64,000 nucleotides of DNA from assembly GCF_000003195.3 (NCBI RefSeq), contig NC_012873.2:50563166-50627165 (forward strand). The letters run 5' to 3'. Numbering within the stretch: position 1 is the stretch's first letter; each line of letters begins with the position of its first letter. The notes beneath the pieces are model-generated. The model worked only from the letters and a program-made list of their open reading frames with translations, was not told where the DNA came from and did not search any database. The position numbers were made by a program, and so were the translations under genes. Below are positions 1 through 11,760 of this stretch, piece by piece. Source of the DNA: Sorghum bicolor. Its lineage: Eukaryota; Streptophyta; Magnoliopsida; Poales; Poaceae.

Positions 1-1092
1 TATGTTTGGTGAAGAGCCCTAATGGTAGTTCCAATGAAACATTGTTGATACTCCCCGTGCTGTCGGTTTTAGGAATGGAGGCTCGGGTGAAGCTCCCGGA
101 GCTAGCCATGGAGGACGGCCAAGCCCGACGTCCGTGTTCTATCTCTGAAGCACATGTCTCTGTCCTTTCTCTTTGCTTTTTTCTTTGACTGTCCTTTCTC
201 CTTGCTTGTACACCAGCAGCAGCACGTGGCCACACCCCTTCAGTAATCGCATTTCATTTATCTCCACGTGATTAATTAGCGTTTCATTTATCTACACCGT
301 TTACTGAAGAAATAGTGCCGATACAAATTGTGTTGTTCTGGTGGCTACATGATTGATTGCCACAGTTGATCTTTGTGTTACATTTAATTTATCTTTTGTA
401 TGAATAAGTCATTGAAACTATGTATTAGGAGATATAGTTTCTACTGGACATTAATTATTCTCTTTCTCTATTGGAAACTACGGCTAGAAATCATCCACTG
501 GCACTGCCTTTATAGTCTCCAACATATATATGCCTATTTATTAGCTTGTTGCTCTCCTTGTAGACTATAGGTGTCTTTGAAAATAACCTGCAAGTAAGAA
601 TTTAATCTTGTTGTATTTAAGATGCACATTGTTTCTACTCAACCAAATAGAACCCTAAAAAAACCTACACTCAGCACTCATAGAAGTTTGGTATCCCATT
701 TTCTCAGTCTACTTAGTAAAGCCAAAGAATCATATAACATCTACCATATCACGGTGTTTATGAACTCAATGCGTCTTAATTAGAGGGTCTCTCCAAATAA
801 AACATGTAACCTAAAGCTATAGCCCCGCTTCCGCAAAATAATTGGAATTGCAAGTTTGATAGATCTCCACATCAGAATGGGGAAGCAGTCAAATTGCAAT
901 TAAGTGGTTTTGGTGGTTGACCTAAGCCAGATTTTATAAGCCTCCATTATTTATGCCTCCTCTTGCCTTATTTCTAGATTCGAACCAAGGTGGGAAATAT
1001 TAAACAAAGGGCCTTGCTATAACCCATGTGCCTGATTTTTTTTCCAACTTCTAAGGCGACCATATTCTTTCTCCCTCGTGCTCCCCCGCCTC
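1..1092. other. Intergenic sequence, no gene recognised
   Basis: AT-rich DNA after a short GC-richer patch near 60-240. No reading frame here resembles a known protein and I see no convincing exon structure or element ends. The stretch runs up to the TSD (CTC) of the CACTA element that follows. The window edge may cut a feature that begins upstream. Confidence 0.5.
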
Positions 1093-1674
1093 CACTAGTA
1101 CACGTTTTGTTTTAGGCGACGATGCCATTTTGAGATTGGAGGCGGGTACAATTTTTGCCCACCTCCGTTGTTCCTGGCCTGACCAGCCCCACTCGGCCAC
1201 ACAGGCCTACCTCGGTTAAATTAATGGAGGCGGTCGTTTTAATAGGGCCGCCTCCGTTAATGCATAACAGAGGCGGTTGCCTTAGGCTAACCACCTCCAT
1301 TAATGCATTAACGGAGGAGGTCCATTTATAGTAACCGCCTCCATTAATGTGTGATTAACAGAGGCGGTTTCATTATGGAGCCCACCTCCATTGTTCCTCT
1401 AGCTATCAATGCCCAGCGCCGGCCCCTTCTTCCTCGCGGCTCCTCTTAATATACGTTTTAGGGTTTTGACCTTCAAAACCCTAAAAATCAAGTAAAATCT
1501 AGGGAAAGGAGTTTTGCTCTTGGTTTATTGAAGGACACTGCATGGTAGAAACACCCTATACAACCTTATTCCCTGTATCTTCTTCATCATTGGAGACTCT
1601 CTAGATTTAGATCTAGATTCACCTTATCATGGAAGAAGGAGAAAATTATGTTTTCTTTAGGTTTAGATCTAGTA

Positions 1675-1905
1675 CTCCCTCCATCCATGAAAGAATTAAT
1701 TCCTAGAATCCGTGACTAACTTTATAGAAAAGAGTAACAACATCTATAACATAAAATACGCATTTTATGAAAACATATTCTATGATAATCTAATGATACT
1801 AATTTGATAACACAAATCTTAACATTGTTCTATAAATTTAGTCAAAGTTTAAAAGTTTTGACTTAGGACAACTCTAGAAATTGATTCTTTCATGGATAGA
1901 GGGAG
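1675..1905. mobile_element. Stowaway-like MITE nested in the CACTA element
   Basis: The element starts CTCCCTCCATCCATGAAAG and ends with the inverted counterpart CTTTCATGGATAGAGGGAG. TA dinucleotides flank it at 1673-1674 and 1906-1907, the Tc1/Mariner (Stowaway) target site. It is 231 bp, AT-rich inside and has no coding capacity. It lies upstream of the transposase remnant, so it inserted after the CACTA element was in place or in its parent copy. Confidence 0.85.
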
Positions 1906-1953
1906 TATCTTGTTTGTAATACTTCTTTTTGTTGGGCAATTAGGTTTGTAGGT

Positions 1954-2835
1954 ATGGAGAGGTCTAAATGGATGTACCGAATGAATAGAATAGAACCGCA
2001 GTATTGGTTCATGTGAGGAAGTTTATTTCAGACGCAAAAGCTCATCGTTAGAGTTAGCGACGAAGCCAGCAGTTGGGCTAGGGGGGCTCCAGCCCCCCTA
2101 CCGCTGTTTGCCCAGTGGAATTTCTAGTGTCCTCCTTCTAATTTTAGACACAAATTTATAAGGTAGGGTGGGCTGAGAACTTTATTTTTTAGATATATTT
2201 TGTGAACTTCATCATTAATGTACATTTAAGAGAGATAATAGTAGAGCTAAGTTGATGTAGAACTTTTGTTCAGCTCCCCCTAATTTTTTTCCTGGCTTCG
2301 TCCCTGGTTAGAGTCTAGATCGGATGACAACCATATGTCCATGTTCTAGTTGTAAGAACATGAAAGCCCATGCAGATAGTGAGGTGCAATTTCACATGCG
2401 ATTGTGGGTGTGTATCTGGAGGGAACTTAACATCATCGACCGTAGAGCATGTAGGATGACAACCTGCCTCCTCATCGGCCATAGCAGAGCTAGCGATGAC
2501 AATGTTTGTGATTATATCACGATGGAGGACTTACTCCAAGATATGACTACTAATGATGATGGTGGTGGGGATGGTGATAATGATGCTACTGTGAAGGACG
2601 TAGAGGGTGCAGAGCTTATGGTGAAAATAGCTAATCGTCTTGACAAAGATGACATTCTGTTTGGTAACCCGAGGTGGCTGGAGAATTTTTGAGAGATGAA
2701 GCAGGATACAATTGACCCTCTCTTAAGGGTTGTCTGAAGCATTGGATGGTGTTGCGTTATGACCTACTGATGCTGATATTGAAGGCTCGACATGGCTGGT
2801 CCGACACTAGCTTCATTGACCTCATGAGTGTTCAT
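1954..2835 (+). pseudogene. CACTA TNP2-type transposase remnant (transposase-associated domain and start of the core)
   Basis: An ATG at 1954 opens a frame with a W-M-Y start typical of the plant transposase-associated domain (PF13963), but it meets an in-frame stop within about 20 codons. The frame is then cut by the hAT MITE at 2055-2306. On the far side the cysteine signature CPCSSCKNMK (about 2336-2365) is the second half of the same domain. An acidic, Asp/Gly-rich linker follows, then a stop near 2692. In another frame, 2737-2835 has the K-A-R-H-G-W-S-D motif that begins the TNP2 catalytic region. The rest of the transposase is deleted. Family assignment is from these motifs; the copy is clearly non-functional because of the stop codons, the frameshift, the insertion and the truncation. 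Confidence 0.75.
2055..2306. mobile_element. hAT-type MITE nested in the CACTA element, TSD GTTAGAGT
   Basis: The 252-bp element starts TAGCGACGAAGCCAG and ends CTGGCTTCGTCCCTG, a near-perfect inverted pair (CAGGGACGAAGCCAG in the right terminus). An exact 8-bp duplication GTTAGAGT flanks it at 2047-2054 and 2307-2314, diagnostic of hAT transposition. It has no coding capacity. It interrupts the transposase-associated domain between its tryptophan-rich start and its cysteine signature, so it arrived after that coding sequence existed. Confidence 0.92.
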
Positions 2836-2943
2836 GTTGACACATACCCATCGATTAACCGAGCCTTTTCATTGGAGACGGTTGTATTGACCTGCCTCCA
2901 TTAATAAAAAACAATCGTATTCATTAAATTTTTTGTACTAGTG

Positions 2944-3906
2944 CTCTGCCCCACTCGGCCGAGCTGCGGTAGCATCCATGCCACCGCTCTCGGCCATGAT
3001 CAAACCTAACAACCTGAACCGATGCTTTAGATCTGACGTGAGCACCCCCATATCCACCACTGCTAAGGCTTTGGCGGTGTCCACACCACATCCACCGCCA
3101 TGATCGACCACGACCGCCGCTAAATCGAGATTATCCTTCAGATTCAGCGTCAGCGCCCCTACATTCATCCACCACCTGCTGGGCTCTAGTGACCTACCAC
3201 CGCCTCCACCACCGCTATATGTTCCCTATTCTTCCTTTATGGTTGTTGCCCCCGCCAGCGGCTCTTGCAAATAGGATGTCTCACACTGCCTAAGCTCGCC
3301 GCCGGTCAAACCCGCCATCACCATCATTTCATCCGGCCTTTCCCTATTCTTCCTTCTAAGTCTGGAAACAGCAAATCCCCTCCCCCCAAAGACTCGAAGC
3401 GGCAGAGGAAGAAGAAGCCATTGCCGAGGTTCCATGTGTTAACGTAGCATATATGTTTTCAATCGACAGATGTTCTACCTAGGCCTATAAAATACCCAGC
3501 AGGTATATATAGGCTCTGGACAACCCCGGCCTTTCACGTGATAGAACTGGTCGGTGTTGCTATACATTTTGCATATTGGTTCGTACTCGACTCCATGTCG
3601 GCTCGAGGGCGCGTGCACTGCGCATTCCTGGTTGATGAGCTGAAAGGCCTGAAGTCGCCGCCTCCTCTGACTTGCTATCCTAGTCATCATAGCCTAAATT
3701 TACGAGAAAGCAATGCAGAAACACGGTGCGGACTGCGGAGTCCGGGGCGCTCCATTTCTGAATTCAGATGTCGGGCTGGGAGACGGTCGCGGGCGGTCGG
3801 TGGTGGGCAAGGCAATGACAGCGGCGACGGCCAAGGCAACGCAACCGGGCCAGCCACATTGACGTCTTCCCCCTCCCTCCTCCTCCTCCTGGCGCCCTCC
3901 CCTGCC
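2944..3906. other. Upstream flank of the Nudix gene
   Basis: Moderately GC-rich sequence with no reading frame that resembles a known protein. It holds the distal promoter of the Nudix gene; CT-rich runs increase toward 3900. A second TATA-like string (CTATAAAATACC) lies near 3485 but is not followed by a recognisable gene. No transposon ends were found here. Confidence 0.4.
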
Positions 3907-3913
3907 TATAAAT
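3907..3913 (+). promoter_or_regulatory. TATA box of the Nudix hydrolase gene
   Basis: TATAAAT in a GC- and CT-rich context about 480 bp upstream of the start codon. The interval to 4391 is CT-rich 5' leader sequence with runs of CTCT and TCTG. The leader could contain an intron, but I could not choose splice sites reliably. It is the best TATA match in the kilobase before the gene; its use is inferred. Confidence 0.55.
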
Positions 3914-4391
3914 CGGGCGCGAACGCAGAGCGCGTCGCCCGCCCGCCCGCCACAGGCCTTCCTGCTCTTCAAGCTCTGGCCTTTGGCAGCAGCCAATCGC
4001 CTGTTTCCTGTCTCTTCTTCCCTTCCGGTGGTCTCGCGTCAGCAGGTAGCTGCGCCTTTTTTTTTCCCCCCCTTTTCACGCTCGGTGGGGATAAGACCGT
4101 GGCGTCATTGCCACCATCTCACCACCGCAAGCGCAAGCATCATCCCGGGCTGCCGCTACCGGCGGGGCAACAGCGTTGCCTTGCTCTGCCTCCCCCCCTC
4201 TCGCTCGATCCGCTGTTGCCCTGTCCCTGTTGATCGCTCGCTTAGCTTTGTCTATCTATAGACTATATATATATAAGGCAGAACAAGGTGAGTGGTGGTT
4301 CCCTTTTTCTTTCTTGTGTAGCTCCGATCGATCGATCGGGACCTCTTGTCTGTCTCTGTCTCTGTCTCTCGTGGCCGGAAAGCTAGCTGAC

Positions 4392-6685
4392 ATGTCCGCC
4401 GGCGGCGGCGTTTTCTGGCAGCAGCGCGCAGTGGCCATGTCGTCCGACGCGGTGGCCGCCAGGAAGGGCCGGTTGAAGCAGCGCTACGACAACGAGTTCC
4501 GCCTCGTCGCAGGGTGGGGCAACCTCCTCTGCCTTGTGATTCCTTCCGTCTTGGAAATGGGATTCCGGCGGCGTTGCACACTGCATCTGCATGCCGCCGC
4601 CGCTAATTTCTTGCTCCGTCGTCGTCGCCGTCGTTGCTGAATCACTCATGCATGCCACCCTTTGGCTGGCAGGTGCGTGCCGTACCGGGCGAACAAGAAG
4701 GACGACGAGCTAGGCAACCCGTGCAGCAGCCTCGGCGTCGGCGACGACCACACGGCGGAGGTGGAGGTGCTCATGATCTCCACGCCTAACCGGACCGACA
4801 TGGTCTTCCCCAAGGTACGTGTACGTTCGTACTCGTACGTGCAGAAACCTGCTACGGCTACGGCGACAACACAAACGATCGATTGGGCGCTCCGTCTGCT
4901 TTACAGCAACCTGTTGGATTTGGATCGGAGTAATAATTATTAATTAGTTTAATTTGGGATCGATCAGGGTGGGTGGGAGGACGACGAGGACGTGTACCAG
5001 GCGGCATCCCGCGAGGCCATGGAGGAGGCCGGCGTCAAGGGCATCATCAACGTACGTCACCAATGCATCTTCCTTTGCTTTCCTTTCCTTCACTCACGGC
5101 CTTCATGTTATTGTTTATCTTACGCTGGCAACTAGATTTACAAACGATGATGCTGACCTATATCGGCTGACAGTATACGTGTCCCTCCCCTCCCCTGGCC
5201 TGCTATTCCGTGACGAACGTGCGTGGCTAAAAGATGCTTGTTGGAAATTACTACTATTAAACGCAGTCGTGTAGTCCCGAAAAGTATGCGGATGATCACC
5301 GCGATTCGGTGTCGTTTCTCCTGATCCCCGCAGTAATTTAACGCCGCAGTTTGGAGCCATTATTGTCCACTTGATTTGTCACCTCGAAAGCTCCTGAAAT
5401 GCTAGTAAATATTTCAGGGTGGAGGTTGACGTCCCCAATCAGACAAACTTACTTAATTCACCCCTACGTCCCCAATCAGACAAACGACAGGGAAAGGGAC
5501 GGACGGGGAAGTTTCTCTTCAGAGCAGGCGTCGCATTCATTCAGTCCCTTGCCAACAGTAGCATTAGCATTAGCACTAGCAGGTGCTAGCAGCAGCATCA
5601 CCTCATTTGGTGGTTTTCGACCAAACTAACAATATTATACTACTTATACTAGCAAGCAACGATTTGCATTTGAGGGGAGGGGGGATGATAAATCATGCTG
5701 TTAGCTAGTGTTAGCTGCGTTTTATAACGCGGTGTCCCCTAAATCATTGCGATTTCCTAGTTGACAAGATCTCGGCGTAAAGCGTATTATTGTTGGCCCC
5801 TGTTTCTTGCGTACTTCGTCTGTTGGCCGGCTCGTCCTCGGAATTTATTTCCTTCTGGATCCGAGTCAATAAGCTGCTATTTTTTTTTTATCTCTGCTCC
5901 ATGCCATGCATTGCCCCCAACCACTATGCATGTGGTGTGTTTCCTGTGTGTCCTACAGTGCCCCTGCTCCACCCATCGATTTGATCAGCATGCAGCAGTC
6001 CTCCTGTGTTTAATTTCTGACATGATTCTGCATTTATATATATCATTATATATATATATGTATATGATTCTTCTGTCCCTAGCTCGATTCAACTATGAAA
6101 TGAAATGAAATGTTTTCATGTACAACAACTGATAATAATGTGCATCATTCTACATCGCCGTGTTGACTTGCAATATTCAGTTCACTGATCATTATTCCCA
6201 TCTGCATGCCGTGCCGTTCTTGCACTGACCAGAGAGCTGCCTTGGGGCACTGGGTGTTCAAGAGCAAGAGCAGCCAGAACAGCACCAGCCTTAGTGGAGC
6301 CTGCAAGGGCTACATCTTCGCCATGGAGGTCACCGAGGAGCTGGAGACGTGGCCGGAGCAGGACACGCACAACCGCCGATGGGTGAGTTAGTTGCCTGCT
6401 GCCGGCCCTGGGTACATCTCCATCTCCTTCAGAATTCTTCAGAAAACTCACCTGACTCTGCTGCCATGGACCATTGGAAAACAGGTCTCTCCCGCCGAAG
6501 CCTACCAGCTCTGCCGGTACGAATGGATGCGGGAGGCGCTCACCGCGCTGCTGGAGAGGCTGTCGGTGCTCGAGCCGGTGGCCGCGGCGACGGCGGCAGC
6601 CACACCGCCGGAGCTGACCGACCAACAAGCTGGCATGTACATGATGCTGCAGGCGTCCTCGGACGGCGCGGTGGCGCTGTGCTAG
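4392..6685 (+). CDS. Nudix hydrolase, plant NUDT12/13/16/17/18/21-like, five exons
   Basis: Predicted exons are 4392-4513, 4673-4814, 4968-5051, 6233-6382 and 6485-6685, with GT donors and AG acceptors throughout; together they encode 232 aa. Nudix proteins hydrolyse nucleoside diphosphates linked to another moiety; this plant clade includes enzymes acting on diphosphoinositol polyphosphates and on mitochondrial dinucleotides. The start ATG gives an N-terminus with RLVAGCVPYR across the first junction, the usual start of the fold in this clade. Exon 3 carries a complete Nudix box (GX5EX7REUXEEXGU) ending REAMEEAGV, so the metal-binding glutamates are present. Exon 4 holds the strand-loop region (E-L-E-T-W-P-E-Q) and exon 5 the W-V-S-P-A-E-A motif plus an alanine-rich tail. 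Intron 3 is long, about 1.18 kb. No frameshift or stop breaks it. Substrate and localisation cannot be read from sequence. Confidence 0.9.
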
Positions 6686-8702
6686 CTGATCCTCCATGGA
6701 CGCTGCTGCTGTTGCTGTTGTGGATAACTGTCCTAACTGTCCCCCTCCCCACGTTCAGTTCAAAGCAAGTGCAAAAAGCATGGCAACCAGAAGATAAAAC
6801 CCAAGAAATTCAGGTCCTCTCTGTCTAGTCGCTCGTTTTAGGCCTTCGATTCTCAGCTAGTCATGACGAGTCTTCAGTATGCCTGCTGCAAGTGTCGTCA
6901 GTCCAGTGTCGCCCAGTTTGCAGGCGCCGTTTCCCATCCACAACATTTGCTGTTGGTTGGCTAGCTTCAGAGGTTAGGACAAAACTGTCCCCTTGGCCCT
7001 TGCATCATCAATGCGATTAGTGAGGGTTCCTGTGTGTCATCTTCTGTGTCTGTAAATGTAATATTGTGAAAAATGGTATGGGAATTTACCCATGCCCTGT
7101 GTCTGTAAATGCAAATAATACCCATACATGTACTCTTCCTTGGAATGCTGAAAATGGTGTGGATGGGCTACGTTACTAGACAGCCGTGTAGAACATAACT
7201 CGTTTGCACAACAAGAAGATTTTATTAGATAGAGAGGATCATAGAAAATCTCTCAACAATTACAGACTTCCGGCCATCTATGAGCTAGGCTAGCCCAACA
7301 CCAGGGCCACTCCATGGGCCAACGCCTGGATTGGACCTCTTTTAGAAAACATGGGCCAACGCTAGGGCCATAGTCCTAGTGGCCTTAGGCTTTCCTCTAC
7401 CAATATCTATCGGATGTATTTTGTTTTTGAAAAAAAATACATGTCTCTTCCATTATTAAAGTAGTCTAAATAACACATAAATCTATATATCCAGATTAAC
7501 CCATAATCTTCATCAAGATTACCCATATTTACCATTATAAAAATTCCAAAGTAACTTCCTAATTTACATCTAAATTACTCATTCCACCATTATACAAAAT
7601 AATTTAAAGTAATTAAACGTATTCCATTATACAAAATAATCGAAATAAATCTCAACTTTTAAATATAAATCACCCACATCCATGATTATTAAAAGTAACA
7701 TAAATTAACCCTAAATCCACACCTACATTGCATAGACTAACGTTAGAAAATAATATCCTAAAGTAAATCTACGTATCCTTCCACTTCTATCATTGTTAAT
7801 ATAGTAAAACTAGCTATGAATAATATGGGTCACTATTTATATCGTGTATATATAAGTATATTTAGAAATGGTCGTGTCTATTTTCGCATCAAATATAGTG
7901 CTAACTAGGTCACTAAATGCATGTCAAACATGCAGAGGTGCAATGTGAAATGAAAAACCATGAATAGGAATGACATGCATTTAGCGAAACTAGGTAAGGA
8001 AAATATGTTAAAATATGAACAAACTAGATAAAGCAAACATAAGTTCCTCATATATTGCAATGATCCCTAACTCATGAATACTTAACAAAGTACTCTCTCC
8101 ATAACGATTTAGTGCACTCCTAATACAGAAACTATGGGTAATTTCTATAGCCCTAGAACTATGTATTAAAGAAACTAAACTCTCCGATGCATTTTTTTCT
8201 CCGTTGGAGTCCAAATAAAATATGAACTATCATTCATCGGATCCTTTGCTCCATTTGTTCGTGCAACCCGGATGTGTACCTGTGCCGCATGAACTAATAA
8301 TGGTATTAGTTTCACATTTTTTATTCAAAATAAATAGGTGATGAGTTTTTAAAGAATTAAATTTATCTAATTTCGACAGTTGGAGGATGTCTAATACCCA
8401 TTTTTCATAGATTACGACTAAAAATTAAATTTCTGTACTGAATAGTAGCACGTGTGGACTCAAGGTCGTGTGGACTTGTGGGCGAGTTCGTTCATGCAAG
8501 CGCGGAGGAGTGCAACACAAGGCACGGACGGCGTGTGACGCGAGACATGATGGACGGGTGCACGACATGAGGTGGGTTCGCGCGGCGCGAAGCTGAGTCT
8601 GGCGCGAGGCCGTTTTGCGCTGGTGAGTTTTTAATAATGGGCCGATCAAACCGGGTCGCAGCCGAGCGGAGGCACACGTCCGATGGTCGGGACGCTCGAT
8701 GA
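6686..8702. other. 3' flank of the Nudix gene, then AT-rich intergenic DNA
   Basis: The first ~450 bp are probably 3' UTR (TG-rich, with AATAAT-type strings near 7115). From about 7380 to 8400 the sequence is strongly AT-rich with short repeated phrases such as CCATTATACAAAATAAT. A GC-rich patch at 8460-8700 contains no recognisable gene. I could not identify transposon ends. Confidence 0.4.
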
Positions 8703-8895
8703 GAGCACTCACAATGCAAAACTCTATCACAGAGTTCAAGATAATTAATTACATATTATTTATGATATTTTGCTGATGTGGCACCATATTTATTGAAGAA
8801 AGAGGTAGAAAAAATAAGACTCCAAGTCTTATTTAGACTCTAAATCCACATTGTTCGAGGTAATAAATGACTTTAGACTCTATGATTGAATGCCC
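8703..8895. mobile_element. Probable MITE with degenerate inverted ends
   Basis: The left end GAGCACTCACAATGC and the inverted right end GGGCATTCAATCATA match imperfectly over about 25 bp. The intervening ~190 bp is AT-rich and non-coding. A TTA follows the right end but no clean duplication is seen on the left, so the superfamily (Tourist-like) and exact ends are tentative. Confidence 0.45.
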
Positions 8896-9469
8896 TTACC
8901 GAATGACAATTGACACAGGAGCACCCGGTTTTCTCCGTCTCGACGTCTCGCATTCTTTCCATTGTATGAAGAATGTTGATCGGCATTTTTGCCTTCTCCC
9001 AAGGCTAGCCGCCGCCGCCCTGACACCACGACCACCACCCTCGTCCCCTCCTCTCCAATCACTCGATAGCCGATAGAGCTATCTCCACCCCTCCAAGCCG
9101 GCCTGTTCGCTGGCAGATTCGTCGTCGCCTAAACAACATGGGGACTAGGATTGAGAGAAAAAAAGCTGATCTTCCATGGGCCTCCCTAGCCACTTGATCT
9201 TCGCCCTCCTCCATGACCCCATCTGCTGTCCATCTCGTGTGATGTTTGAGGAACACAGTGATTACTTCATCTAGCAGGCTAGCAGCGTCTGCCGCCCCTC
9301 CCAGAAGCCATCGTTGCTTCTCTTGCTCCCCAATCCTCACCCTTTGGAGTTCGCTGATGACGCGATTGGCATCTTGCCCCGCCACACCCACAAAGGAACC
9401 TGCCTCTGTCTCAACAAGCCCCTACCTAAATGATCCAACTCCAAGCACAGATATCAGGGATACAAATGA
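8896..9469. other. Intergenic, unassigned
   Basis: GC-richer sequence with Pro- and Ser-rich reading frames in several phases, none resembling a known domain. No splice-supported gene or transposon ends were seen. It leads into the LINE remnant. Confidence 0.35.
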
Positions 9470-10140
9470 ATGAGCTAAGCGACAAATGGATGTTTATCTG
9501 GAACTCAAACATTTTTTTCAGTTAAAAGAGCCTATAAGCAAATGAGTGGTCACATGAATCTGCATCCAGTTTATAAATGGTTATGGAACAGTTCATGTCA
9601 GAAAAAGCACAAAAGTCTTTTTTTGACTTCTCATCAAAGATAGGCTAAGCTGTAGGGAACTGCTGAGAAGAAAACACATGCTTCTACAAGACTACAGCTG
9701 TGTCTTATGCACTAGTACTGAAGATGAATCTGAAAACCATTTATTTCTGGGTTGCTCCTTTGCCCTGCAATGCTGGAACTGGATTAATTTGCAGATAAAC
9801 ACCAACCTAGACCCCTTTCAGATTTTGCAGAGCTTAAAGGACCAGCTCAACGTCCCTTTCTTCATGGAAATTATCATTCTGATGTGCTGGATTATTTGGA
9901 AAGTGAGAAATGATGTAATTTTTCGACAACTGCAGCCAAGTCTGCTGAGAATAAAATCTGATTTCAGAATTGAATTTCAGCATCTTTGGCTGAGAGCTAA
10001 AAAGAGCTATTCACCAAGGATTGATCAATGGATAGTAAATCTAGGATAGCCTGCCTTTTCCTTGTTTTTCACTTCTTTTTTTGTTTCTTAGTTCCCCTCT
10101 GGCTTTGCTCCTTTCTTTGTAAGTTTTAACTCCTTTTAAT
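9470..10140 (+). pseudogene. 5'-truncated L1-type LINE: reverse-transcriptase zinc-binding domain and 3' end
   Basis: The reading frame from about 9480 has the W-F-I-W/K-W-L-W pattern that precedes the plant L1 zf-RVT domain (PF13966). An in-frame TGA near 9627 replaces a residue in the segment before D-R-L. The open part (9678-10049) carries CVLC then a His in ENHLFLGC, the zinc-binding C-x2-C...H-x4-C pattern, and ends with the W-I-I-W-K-x-R-N-D motif. A T-rich 3' UTR with an AATAAAA-type string ends near 10140. The endonuclease and reverse transcriptase proper are missing, as is usual when LINE reverse transcription aborts. No target-site duplication was identified. Confidence 0.72.
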
Positions 10141-11279
10141 AAAACTAGGTAGCGTGCCCGTGCGTTGCTACGGGATAACTAACATTTTTTATTAAAAATA
10201 CATGTATCGCACAATAAGATAATAATATTATAATAAAATTTAAATACCAGCTATAAAGTTACATTTAACTTAAAAAAACAAAGTTTCTGATATCAAACAT
10301 AGTCAAGTTGAGCACGGCGTTATAGCCTCACAATTTCTACTTTATAGACCTTTCCGTGATACGACCAAGATAATGTTTAATATCGGCAGGAAGAAATCTT
10401 CGATATCCATTTCTTTCGTGCGCTAGTAAATCCACAAATAAGTTCCGCCGCATCTCCATACCATCCTGTCACACATTTGAGTATATATATATAAATTTTA
10501 GTGTGTCGCATGGATAATACTACGTTTAAACTTTTATAAAAACTGAGACAAAGTGTTATACTCACGGTATAAATGTGTGTGGCTTGTGGTCTATTCCATG
10601 TAGACATATACTGTAGGATGAGAAATCCACTTAAGTACCTGTATCAAGATTCACGATCAGCAATATATAGAAATAGTTAAACCATAGGTATTTGTTATTG
10701 TAAGCGACGATGATTTTAAGTTATTTACCCATCTCTGTCCTTTGCAATGTTTTCTGCCCGTTTAAATTTCTATTTGAAAACATCCTCATCCCATCTAGGA
10801 ATATGTTTATTTACTGCGGCCGTGTAGTTGTAGCTAAATCCAAGAGTGTATTTGGCATACATAAGCGCTGGTGTGTCTTTACACCACTCTTCAACAGGTC
10901 TAGGGTCAATCATGATAAACATTTTTTCTCGCTGATCGAAAACATAAAACATATATTTTCGAAAGGATAGCCATGGCAAAAAAAACTGCAAACACAGTAA
11001 CGATTAGAATAGTCTATAGGAAACAATTAATAAAATGCTGAGCAGAAGACTTACGTATCTGTATTGTGCTAAGTTGTACTCCATATCCTCACATATACCA
11101 GTGGATAGTTTTATGATGTTATTTTTAAGACTGCCATGTCATATAGAATGAAATAAATCTTGAATGAAACACTCACTCTCAATGCAAAATTTCATCCTTT
11201 ATAGTTTCGTAGCCATTTGATTTGATGACCCATAAAGAGTTGAAATCGTATCAAGAGAGTTCAGACCCCTCCTGTTTCC
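10141..11279. other. Intergenic; begins with a motif common in grass repeats
   Basis: The sequence opens with GTGCCCGTGCGTTGCTACGG, a phrase I recognise as recurrent in grass repetitive DNA although I cannot name its element here. The remainder is AT-rich with no recognisable gene, and no ends of an element were found. Confidence 0.35.
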
Positions 11280-11760
11280 TCAAAAAGGAGTTACCTTTGT
11301 CCTCGCCACACTACAGCCCTGAAGCGAAATTGGTGTCTACAAGCTCCACCTGTTCAATGGCGTGGCCGACAATTGGACCTCAAGGGTCGTGTCATGCCAT
11401 CTGCCGCTGCCACAGTGCTACTCATTTTGCTATATAGACAAGGTGATCACCATTGATACAAAAGGGGTTTGATGGCCTGGGTGGACCTCTGGCGTGGTAT
11501 CTTGAATTTTTTATCTGTGATGTGCTCAGCAAGAACCCTGTGCTTCAGTATGTTCCATTGCCAACGCCTGTGTTCCACCATGTACCAGACCGGTGTTCTC
11601 CGGATATTGTCAGAGACATGGTTGCTGTAAAAGGCACTGTCAGGTACTTTGAGATGAAACTAGGTCATCGTGGAGACCAGGCGCATTCAAGGTTGGATTG
11701 CCACCACAAGGAGCACCCGGATAGAACACTCATGGAAATGGCATGATGAGTGCATCTTAG
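11280..11760 (+). pseudogene. DUF1618 gene fragment with frameshifts
   Basis: Reading the + strand across frames gives the ordered landmarks of plant DUF1618 proteins (function unknown, expanded in grasses). These are a Y-K-L-H-L-F-N segment, then W-V-D-L-W-R-G-I-L (about 11478-11505), then C-D-V-L...P-V-L-Q-Y-V-P-L-P (11518-11565), R-D-M-V-A-V-K-G (11610-11635), and finally a G-W-I-A-T-T block with S-W-K-W-H near 11695-11745. At least two frameshifts separate them: one in the T-run near 11506-11514 and one near 11665-11690. A full DUF1618 gene is longer at both ends. No intact version can be read, so this is a relic. An open frame at 12357-12587 may be a downstream exon, but I could not link it. 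Confidence 0.65.

Larger units (their letters stand above)
1093..2943 (+). mobile_element. CACTA (En/Spm-type) DNA transposon, non-autonomous, TSD CTC
   Basis: The element begins CACTAGTACA and ends with its exact reverse complement TGTACTAGTG. A 3-bp direct duplication CTC lies on both sides (1090-1092 and 2944-2946), the length expected for CACTA transposition. Subterminal motifs of the GAGGCGGTT / AACCGCCTCC kind recur in both orientations at 1230-1390 and 2870-2910; these are the usual transposase-binding arrays of the superfamily. Only a broken N-terminal transposase remnant remains inside, so the element depended on transposase from elsewhere. Two MITEs are nested within it (1675-1905 and 2055-2306). 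Strand is set by the transposase remnant. Confidence 0.92.

Noticed and set aside
6..188. Open frame at the window start as a gene
   Set aside because: No domain, low-complexity tail and no splice or promoter support; it may be part of something upstream, but nothing can be claimed.
3538..4640. Long open frames upstream of and overlapping the Nudix exon 1
   Set aside because: They are Pro/Ser/Arg-rich chance frames in GC-rich leader DNA; the Nudix reading with five spliced exons explains the region.
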